Below are positions 8,701 to 14,548 of a DNA stretch of 51,760 bases, one piece after another. Location: positions 1 through 51,760 of IMG/VR virus record IMGVR_UViG_3300024319_000019; one strand, written 5' to 3'. The notes below the pieces were generated by a model that had not been told where the DNA came from, made no database searches, and was given only the letters and a program-made list of their open reading frames with translations. Positions within the stretch are counted from its first letter, which is position 1. Each line of letters starts with the position of its first letter. Source of the DNA: a virus. The position numbers and the translations under genes are program-made.

Positions 8701-9022
8701 ATGCTCTATTGCTTACGCCTAGGTATGAATATGCTGCTTGAAGTCCGTATTCATTTTGCTCTCCGCCATGAATAGGATTGTTGTTAGCATCTGTATAAAA
8801 TGTAGGATCGCCAAATGTATCTACTAGATCTCGCTGCGATGTTAGTAGGTATGGTTTACCTGCATTGGCTTTTTGAGTTCCTGGTGCAATACCAGTTCCT
8901 GCGCCGTTTAGTTTATTTTCGCCTGTTGCGACAAATATTATAGGTACTGTGCCTGGTTCTGCTGGAGTGTAAAAACTCTCATCAATAACGCTGACCTCTA
9001 CACCTGGTGAAGTTAATGCCAT
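5726..9022 (-). CDS. 18: Contractile tail sheath protein (T4 gp18-like), enlarged
   Basis: The sheath surrounds the tube and contracts to drive injection. The N-terminus (SPGVEVSVIDESFYTPAEPG) and the C-terminal third, with ALYPKGMLLWNLRRSGFNV, FVIGDSPFRLTPDATS and FIYIPLRIKNTGEIAGL, match sheath proteins. The protein has 1,098 residues against 659 in T4. The excess lies in a surface-type insertion at about residues 115-690 that is Thr/Ala/Asn-rich and contains several short aromatic modules such as FGIFEWNGS, KVWNGSTELW, VHDGDKWVGYL and YRWNNTLNSW. These resemble modules in gp14 and gp15 and may form outward decoration. A late-promoter variant lies upstream, with a CTCC-complementary ribosome site. 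Confidence 0.94.
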   Translation of the reverse strand: MALTSPGVEVSVIDESFYTPAEPGTVPIIFVATGENKLNGAGTGIAPGTQKANAGKPYLLTSQRDLVDTFGDPTFYTDANNNPIHGGEQNEYGLQAAYSYLGVSNRAYVVRADVDLTAISASSTPTTANPADGTYWLDTQVTKFGIFEWNGSAQSATNKVGQTFTNKTPTVITDATQTSGSSPYAPKQSVGAIGDYAVVAVSTIIRTWYKNTTGAWVEVGSANWKGSWPSVTGTAGTPTFTASNTITIGSAEGLSVTVVLSGTSLASTVSDINTALGAVGITAEAIDNRLAFKNTGATHSNIVLGNGTGTPLTDAGIVAGTYYPPAHQATAHTSVPEWKTADSASRPTGSVWVKTTTPNSGADWKTKVWNGSTELWDAVSTPIYTSNSAALAGLDKTGGGANLTTLNVYAMANVTENATNLANFTLFKRNANGATTITSGVVDSNTFTSGTNDFTISETVKGSATLSTPVTISFSATGATTDAELMAAAINTAGLTNVTASVDSTNRVVVSHAIGGDIRFVDGANTPLADAFTAWNYSTKSGTVNFYDSPNGLSGAYIATLWKELTYTASNDAPTALAADGALWYSSVVDEVDIMVHDGDKWVGYLNTDSPYYDVTPGNAPDASGPIVAASEPVDGDRADGGNLVTGDIWVSTADLENFPRIYRWNNTLNSWVELDTTDQTTENGVLFADARYNTAGANSSTEGDIVDMITSNYVDVDCPDPALYPKGMLLWNLRRSGFNVKRFERNYVDLAADNERFGDESMSAYYPHRWVTESANEADGSGSFGRKAQRKVVVQKLQAMLNENQDIRDNESRIFNLMSTPGYPELIGEMITLNYDRGLTAFVIGDSPFRLTPDATSLNEWATNVNTVVEDNDNGLVSRDEYLGVYYPSGFTSDNAGNNVVVPASHMVLRTFALNDQVAYPWFAPAGTRRGGVTNATSTGYISNEGEFVASALNEGQRDTLYQNNVNPITFLTGAGLVVFGQKTRARNASALDRVNVARLVVYLRSQLNQLTKPYLFEPNDKITRDEIKAQVESLMVELVGLRALYDFLVVCDESNNTPARIDRNELYVDIAIEPVKAVEFIYIPLRIKNTGEIAGL

Positions 9023-9058
9023 TTTAATTTTCTCCTGTAAAGTGTTTCACTTACAAGT

Positions 9059-9066
9059 ATTTAGCA
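9059..9066 (-). promoter_or_regulatory. Late promoter variant for gp18
   Basis: The minus strand reads GCTAAATA, two bases from the late consensus, 36 bases upstream of gp18 with a ribosome site between. The same GCTAAATA variant appears before gp14. Confidence 0.5.
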
Positions 9067-9097
9067 GATCACCGGTAAAAAAGGCGGTTTTTAGGGG

Positions 9098-9598
9098 TTA
9101 AGTATGTATATAACTCATTAGCTGTCTAATATTAAACCAAAGATCATCCAACGTTCCGTTGTTGTCTATAGTAAAATCTGCCATCCATTGTTCAAGACTC
9201 ATGCTGTCTTTTGACTCAGGCATCAGGTAGTTGCTGCGATCAACCCAGATACAGTAATCAAATACACCTGTGTTTTGCATTGCAAAGAATTCACGTTTGT
9301 TGCGTAGCCCACAATAGATATCATAGGCATCAAACATTTCTCTACCTAGAGTCGCTGCATCAGGAACATTATAATCGCAGATAGCATCATACCATTCTGC
9401 TCTGTGGTTATGCCTGTCAGCATAACACTCTTCTTCATTAGCGTATCCATATTTGTCCTTTAAGTTATCATAGATGAACAACTTTGAGCAAAACTTACTG
9501 CTGCTTTCAAATGTATAACCGTACTCGTCTCGCAGAATTTCGCATACAGTGTCTTTACCATGTCTTCCATGGCCTATTACTAATAACTTCTTTTTCAT
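9098..9598 (-). CDS. P-loop nucleotide kinase-like protein
   Basis: This 166-residue protein has an N-terminal P-loop GHGRHGKDT (residues 9-17), a variant of GxGxxGK(D/T) seen in dNMP kinases (T4 gp1 class) and related AAA-like small kinases. An aromatic and acidic middle follows (residues 55-95), then the strand DYCIWVDRSNYL and a segment LEQWMADFTIDNNG. In T4-like dNMP kinases this region ends in a similar 'Asp-Asn-Asn-Gly-Thr-Leu' motif. A role in nucleotide supply or as a modified-base kinase is inferred, and the substrate is not evident. A metabolic gene between gp13 and gp18 is out of its usual context. Confidence 0.7.
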   Translation of the reverse strand: MKKKLLVIGHGRHGKDTVCEILRDEYGYTFESSSKFCSKLFIYDNLKDKYGYANEEECYADRHNHRAEWYDAICDYNVPDAATLGREMFDAYDIYCGLRNKREFFAMQNTGVFDYCIWVDRSNYLMPESKDSMSLEQWMADFTIDNNGTLDDLWFNIRQLMSYIHT

Positions 9599-9615
9599 AA
9601 TTTAAATGTAACATA

Positions 9616-10443
9616 CTATTTACATTTTGTCAATATCCATTTTGAAAAAAGATCTGCCCAATCGTTGTGTGCTTGTTCGAGAGGATGTTCTGATTCTTTT
9701 CCTTTTTCGTATTTAAACTTTGTTGCCCAATCGTAAAATCCAAGGCTATCTTCGGTGTGTATATTATTAGGAAGATTTAATCTTCCAACCATGTCTTGTA
9801 AAAAAATATTATCTTGATTTAATAACTCTGGTTGTATATCGTTAAACGCCGATGTAAAAAAATATTTAATATTATGATTCTCGAGCCAGTTTGTTAAATA
9901 TTCAAGTTGCTGTAGTGGATAATATACATGATTATCGTGCGTGTCACGCCTAGCATAAAACTCTACGTTTGTTCGTGTTAGATGTTCTGACGCCCACATT
10001 TGTCTTCTCATGTACAACATTGCATTTGAATAACCTTTAGTTTTGCCGTCGCCGTCTGATGGTAATGAAGTTAAAAATCTATCTTCATGAGTTTTTATTT
10101 TTCTGCCTGTAGGATATATACTAGGATATTCTCTACGTAAAATACTTGTCCACATTACAACTACAACAATATCTTCTGGCTTGTGTATTTTTAATTGGCG
10201 GCGGGTTTGGTATATTATACGTCTAACTATACTTCCATAATCAGCACCTGGTACAGCAGTATTATCAACTGTTGCATTAGTAAACATTTTTTGTTGAAGC
10301 AAGTTTGGCCATGCTGTATGACTCAACTCGTAGCATATTCCTTTATGATTGCGATCCCAAGACTCGTCAGCAAGTTCAGAGCCTGCTGTAAAACTACAAC
10401 CACCTGCTATTACTTTTTTGATATTATTAAATTTATTATCCAA
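9616..10443 (-). CDS. SGNH-hydrolase-like protein
   Basis: This 275-residue protein has the hallmarks of the SGNH fold. Block I is GGCSFTAG at about residues 14-21, with the candidate nucleophile Ser17. A block II-like segment is NTAVPGADYGSI, a hydrophobic strand is DIVVVVMWTS, and the C-terminal EHPLEQAHNDWADLF resembles the Asp/Glu-x-x-His block V. Such enzymes remove acyl groups from sugars or lipids; the target here is unknown, and a glycan-modifying role is only an inference. No ATG fits before the block I motif, so the start is probably the TTG that overlaps the last codons of gp13. Confidence 0.65.
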   Translation of the reverse strand: MDNKFNNIKKVIAGGCSFTAGSELADESWDRNHKGICYELSHTAWPNLLQQKMFTNATVDNTAVPGADYGSIVRRIIYQTRRQLKIHKPEDIVVVVMWTSILRREYPSIYPTGRKIKTHEDRFLTSLPSDGDGKTKGYSNAMLYMRRQMWASEHLTRTNVEFYARRDTHDNHVYYPLQQLEYLTNWLENHNIKYFFTSAFNDIQPELLNQDNIFLQDMVGRLNLPNNIHTEDSLGFYDWATKFKYEKGKESEHPLEQAHNDWADLFSKWILTKCK

Positions 10444-11194
10444 TTAAAAATCCGTAGCCAACACCACCTGCAACAGACATAGCCAAGTCGTTGTCAAGTT
10501 TTTCCATTTCCTGTTGAGCTTCGGATTTTAACGTATCACCATTTAGCGTAGTTCCGCCACCTGGTCCAGCAATAGTAGCAAACTTACTACGTGCTTCACC
10601 TAACATATATTTACAGTTGGCAAGAGTATATTCTTTAATCCACTGAAATGCTTTGTAGTCTTTGTACAACTCAAAGTCAGGTCTGTGATTATAACAATAT
10701 AGCAATACTTCTTCCTCAGCTCTTGGTCTTGTTAATATAGTTAGTTTTTTTGTACTAGTGTTCCAAACAAATTCGATAAAACTACCAAACATTCTTCCTA
10801 CTAGTTCTTGTTGTTGAGCAAAGAAATCATATGTAGCAAGGCCGCCAATGCCACTACCTGCTAACAAGTATGTGTTTGTATAAGCAAGGTTAAATGGTTC
10901 AAAGGTTGTTCCACCACTATTGCCGCCTAATCTACTTCCTACGCTACGTCTATGTACTTTACGTACTTCTATTATTTCATTAGGGAGTGTGTATGCATTA
11001 ACATCTTCTGTTAGTGCAAGAGTAATGTAACTTTCTTCAACACTGTTTTCACTGCGTTGTCTGTATCGTGCAGTTGCTTTTCCTAGTGCAGTTTCATAGT
11101 GTATAGGATCAAGTTCAACATCTATCATGCCTCCGCCTAAAAATGCAGTTACGTAATCAAATACTTCTTGTTTTTGTGTTGTAAGTTCAGCCAT
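10436..11194 (-). CDS. 13: Neck / head completion protein (T4 gp13-like)
   Basis: With gp14 this protein forms the neck that closes the filled head. It has 252 residues against 309 in T4. The N-terminal DYVTAFLGGGMIDVELDP leads into GKATARYRQRSENS. The C-terminal IKEYTLANCKYMLGEARSK followed by FATIAGPGGGT is a strong gp13 signature. It is transcribed on the minus strand away from gp14, its usual partner, which is unusual because gp13-14-15 are co-directional in T4. A GGAG ribosome site and a CATAAATA octamer precede the ATG. Confidence 0.92.
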   Translation of the reverse strand: MAELTTQKQEVFDYVTAFLGGGMIDVELDPIHYETALGKATARYRQRSENSVEESYITLALTEDVNAYTLPNEIIEVRKVHRRSVGSRLGGNSGGTTFEPFNLAYTNTYLLAGSGIGGLATYDFFAQQQELVGRMFGSFIEFVWNTSTKKLTILTRPRAEEEVLLYCYNHRPDFELYKDYKAFQWIKEYTLANCKYMLGEARSKFATIAGPGGGTTLNGDTLKSEAQQEMEKLDNDLAMSVAGGVGYGFLIG

Positions 11195-11210
11195 TGTTTG
11201 TCTCCAATAG

Positions 11211-11225
11211 TATTTATGCTAAATA
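11211..11225. promoter_or_regulatory. Back-to-back late promoters between gp13 and gp14
   Basis: The minus strand carries CATAAATA (11211-11218) driving gp13, and the plus strand carries GCTAAATA (11218-11225) driving gp14. They share one base pair. The plus octamer ends five bases before the gp14 ATG, predicting a message that begins at the start codon. Confidence 0.6.
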
Positions 11226-11230
11226 TACAT

Positions 11231-12385
11231 ATGCCAAGACTTAGTTTATATAGACCGCAAAAAACAAAAGACTATTCCTTCCTAGACGGCATTGTCTATG
11301 AACAATTTACTGTAGGAGGAACAGATTTTAATATACACAAATATCTTGGTCCAAAGAATACATTAGAAGATGATGCAACTGCTGAACAACCTGTTTACGA
11401 TGTTGTTAAAGAAACCAACATTCAAGACTTGTTATTTTTAGAAAACAGAGATCGCAAATACGACAAAGACATTTACACCATTAGAGGACATTACAACCTA
11501 CAAGATCAAGACTTTGATCTAAGTCAGTTTGGATTGTTTTTACAAAACGACACATTGTTTATGACCATACATATTAATAGTAGTGTAAAAACGCTAGGCA
11601 GAAAAATTATGGCAGGCGATGTAATAGAACTACCACACATGATAGACGAGTATGCTGCTAATGATTACAATGTTGCACTAAAACGTTTTTACGTTGTAGA
11701 CGAAGTAACACGGGCAGCAGAAGGATTTAGTCAAACTTGGTATCCACATTTGTATAGATTACGTGCAAAGCAAATACTAGATTCGCAAGAATACAAAGAT
11801 ATTTTAGATTTGCCTGCAGAAGAAGGCAGTGCTGATACACTTAGAGATGTACTTAGTACATACGAAAAAGAAATGCAAATCAACGAAGCTGTTATTGCAC
11901 AAGCAGAAGTTGATGTTCCACTTAGTGGGTATTCTACTATACAGTTCTATACACTACAGTTAGGTGACTCAGGCGAAATTGAAATCGTTAGTACTGACTA
12001 TGACAGTTTATTAGCCGATGATCAGATAACAGCAGACACTGTATTTGTTACTCCTGATGGCAATGGATATCAAGGATACTTAGTAGGCGATGGTATTCCT
12101 CCAAACGGAGCACCATACGGACAAGGAATTGGATTTCCTAGCGAAGCAGATAGTGGAGATTATTTTTTAAGAATTGACTTGTCTCCTAATAGATTATTTA
12201 GATATGACGGCAATAGCTGGCGTAAAATTGAAGACGCTGTTAGAACTACCCTTACACAAACTAGTGGACGTGATACTCTAAAAGGAACGTTTATAAACAA
12301 TGTAACTGTAAATACTATTAGCGGTGAAGATGTAGTCGAAAGACAAGCTCTTAGTAAAGCTCTTAGAGCAAAGGCAGGTGACTAA
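11231..12385 (+). CDS. 14: Neck protein (T4 gp14-like) with C-terminal extension
   Basis: This protein joins the neck with gp13. I chose the ATG opening MPRLSLYRPQKTKDYSF rather than an upstream in-frame ATG because the later one follows the promoter and begins the conserved part. At 384 residues it exceeds T4 gp14 (256). About residues 1-235 contain the gp14-like core (FGLFLQNDTLFMTIHIN, AGDVIELPHM, TWYPHLYRLRAKQI). The C-terminal 130 residues add a beta-rich region with LFRYDGNSWRKIEDAVRTTL, like modules in gp15 and gp18. No Shine-Dalgarno sequence is visible. The stop overlaps the gp15 start as TAATG. Confidence 0.85.
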   Translation: MPRLSLYRPQKTKDYSFLDGIVYEQFTVGGTDFNIHKYLGPKNTLEDDATAEQPVYDVVKETNIQDLLFLENRDRKYDKDIYTIRGHYNLQDQDFDLSQFGLFLQNDTLFMTIHINSSVKTLGRKIMAGDVIELPHMIDEYAANDYNVALKRFYVVDEVTRAAEGFSQTWYPHLYRLRAKQILDSQEYKDILDLPAEEGSADTLRDVLSTYEKEMQINEAVIAQAEVDVPLSGYSTIQFYTLQLGDSGEIEIVSTDYDSLLADDQITADTVFVTPDGNGYQGYLVGDGIPPNGAPYGQGIGFPSEADSGDYFLRIDLSPNRLFRYDGNSWRKIEDAVRTTLTQTSGRDTLKGTFINNVTVNTISGEDVVERQALSKALRAKAGD

Positions 12386-14088
12386 TGCAATACTTTTATG
12401 ACGGACAAATAAGACGGTACATAACACAAATAGTAAGAGCATTTAGTAACTTTAGTTATCGTGACGGCGAAGGCGATATCAAAGTAGTTCCGGTGTTGTA
12501 TGGAGATATTACACGACAAGTAGGTAGTATCATTAGAGAAAACAGTGACAACAAACTACCGAGTGCTCCTAGGATGGGTGTATATGTTACTAGTTTACAA
12601 ATGGACAGATCGCGTTTGAGTGATAGCAGTTATGTTAGTAAAATTAATCTTAGAGAAAAAGCATTTGACGAAAGCACTAGTAGTTACGTAGCACAACAAG
12701 CTAAAGGATATACAGTTGAAAGATTGCACCCAACTCCGTATACATTAAGTGTTAATGTTGATGTATGGTCAACAAGTACTGATCAAAAACTGCAAATACT
12801 TGAACAAATTTTTATGTTGTTTAATCCTGACTTGGAGTTTCAAACATCTGACAACTATGTAGACTGGACTAGTTTGAGTGCATTATATTTAGAAGATATT
12901 AACTTTAGCAGTAGAACTATTCCTGTAGGAACACAAGATGATATTGATGTTGCTACATTAGGATTTACAGCACCAATATATATTTCACCTCCTAGTAAAG
13001 TTAAAAAACTAGGTATCATAACAGATATTATTACTGGTGTTTACAGTCAAGATACAGGAACGCTAAGTCTTGACGGATTTAATCCTCCAACATCAGGCGA
13101 TCAGGCTGTATCAAGCGGAGTTACCGTATTACCAGATGGTACTGTTGTTAATGCAGGAAATGTTGGCATTACTAGTACTTCAAGTGTAAGCGGCACAGGT
13201 TTAGATTTAAACAACCCTCTAGTAACAAGTTATAGAGATTTTGATCTTATAGTTGACGATGACGAGGCAAAACTAGCTAAAAACAAAGCACTACGAGTAG
13301 GAGATATTAGTTGGCTAAATGTTATAGAAGCAGAACTACCAGCAAAATATCAACCTAACATAAGTCAAATAAGATTACGTAGAGCAGAACTTAGCGGCGA
13401 AATTGTCGGCACATTTAATATTCCAGATGACGATACTCATACAATGATTATAGATTGGGACGAGGATACATTACCTTCTAATACTATCATAGAAGGTCCG
13501 ACTAAAACTGACGGAACTATAGACGGTATTATAAATCCTATAACTTTTAATCCTTTAACAACTAAAACAGTTGGTACTAGATTATTATTGTTAGGACCAA
13601 TAGGATATAAAGTTGAACGAAGTTTTAAAGCTACTACTAGTAGTAATAGAATCGACACCGATATTAACTTTACTATTGCTACTAGTGAGTTAGCTGATAG
13701 AGCAGGTGACGAACGTGTTACAACTTTTGAAGTATTTGTAAACGGATCACCAGTAGCAGCAACAAAAGCAAATATAGACGATAAGTTTGTTATAAATCTA
13801 GCTACAGCATACAGCATTGATGATACTGTATCGTATGTACTAAACTTAAACGAAAAAGGTCCAGAGGCTTGGAAAAATACAGATAATACAGATTTCTCAG
13901 CTGATGCAAATGATATAGTTGAATGGGACGGATCTAAATGGATTACTATTTGGAACTCCAGTGACAATAATGTAACTACATATGTTACTAATGTAACTAC
14001 TGGTCAACAATTTTACTGGAATGGATACTACTGGCAAAGTGCTGTTGATGGATATTATCCACGAGGCACTTGGACTATTATATTATAA
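12385..14088 (+). CDS. 15: Tail sheath terminator / completion protein (T4 gp15-like), extended
   Basis: This protein caps the tail, stabilises the sheath and tube, and docks to the neck. Residues 1-215 match gp15: YFYDGQIRRYITQIVRAFSNF-type opening, VPVLYGD, SAPRMGVYVTSLQMDRSR, and the helix STSTDQKLQILEQIFMLFNP. T4 gp15 has 272 residues. This one has 567, with a long beta-rich extension ending in Trp/Tyr-rich motifs (VEWDGSKWITIW, FYWNGYYWQS) that resemble modules in gp18 and gp14. Translation is probably coupled to gp14. An outward position of the extension is inferred. Confidence 0.9.
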   Translation: MQYFYDGQIRRYITQIVRAFSNFSYRDGEGDIKVVPVLYGDITRQVGSIIRENSDNKLPSAPRMGVYVTSLQMDRSRLSDSSYVSKINLREKAFDESTSSYVAQQAKGYTVERLHPTPYTLSVNVDVWSTSTDQKLQILEQIFMLFNPDLEFQTSDNYVDWTSLSALYLEDINFSSRTIPVGTQDDIDVATLGFTAPIYISPPSKVKKLGIITDIITGVYSQDTGTLSLDGFNPPTSGDQAVSSGVTVLPDGTVVNAGNVGITSTSSVSGTGLDLNNPLVTSYRDFDLIVDDDEAKLAKNKALRVGDISWLNVIEAELPAKYQPNISQIRLRRAELSGEIVGTFNIPDDDTHTMIIDWDEDTLPSNTIIEGPTKTDGTIDGIINPITFNPLTTKTVGTRLLLLGPIGYKVERSFKATTSSNRIDTDINFTIATSELADRAGDERVTTFEVFVNGSPVAATKANIDDKFVINLATAYSIDDTVSYVLNLNEKGPEAWKNTDNTDFSADANDIVEWDGSKWITIWNSSDNNVTTYVTNVTTGQQFYWNGYYWQSAVDGYYPRGTWTIIL

Positions 14089-14101
14089 AATAAGTATTTG
14101 T

Positions 14102-14548
14102 ATGAACAAAATAATTTGTAGTGGTGCGTTATTCTATAGTCTTAACACTAAGAGATTTTTATTTTTACATCGTACTAAAGGAAAGACAAAAAATCTTTGG
14201 GGATTGGTTGGTGGCACCAATGAAGGTATTGAAACACCGTGGGAAGGTCTACAACGAGAAATAATAGAAGAAATAGGCAATCTTCCAAGTATTAGAAAAA
14301 CAATACCGTTAGAAACATTTATAAGCAGTGATAATCACTTTAGCTTTCATACATATCTTTGTGTAGTTGATTGTGAATTTATTCCAGAATTAAATAATGA
14401 ACACAACGGATATGCTTGGGTAACATTTGGAAAGTGGCCAAAGCCTTTGCACAACGGACTGAGTAATACATTAAGAAGCAAGCCTAATCAAGTAAAACTA
14501 GATACAGTTATACGCTTGGTAGATATAATGTCTCAAACTGATTCTTAA
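14102..14548 (+). CDS. Nudix hydrolase
   Basis: This 148-residue protein has a near-perfect Nudix box at about residues 38-60: G, five residues, E, seven residues, then REIIEEIGN. The glutamates of the REIIEE helix bind the metal for pyrophosphate hydrolysis. The N-terminal strand (ICSGALFYSLNTKRFLFLHR) and the WGLVGG lead are typical. The substrate cannot be told; phage Nudix enzymes act on nucleotide sugars, dinucleotide polyphosphates or RNA caps. It lies 13 bases after gp15 on the same strand. Its last 41 bases overlap the 3' end of the convergent repeat gene, so the two messages would be antisense there. Confidence 0.88.
   Translation: MNKIICSGALFYSLNTKRFLFLHRTKGKTKNLWGLVGGTNEGIETPWEGLQREIIEEIGNLPSIRKTIPLETFISSDNHFSFHTYLCVVDCEFIPELNNEHNGYAWVTFGKWPKPLHNGLSNTLRSKPNQVKLDTVIRLVDIMSQTDS

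Noticed and set aside
9067-9096. Terminator between the kinase-like gene and gp18
   Set aside because: The A-rich/T-rich stretch around 'ACCGGT' does not give a continuous stem. No convincing hairpin was found.
11168-11230. Upstream in-frame ATG for gp14
   Set aside because: It lies inside the gp13 start region on the other strand and before the late promoter. The conserved protein starts at 11231.
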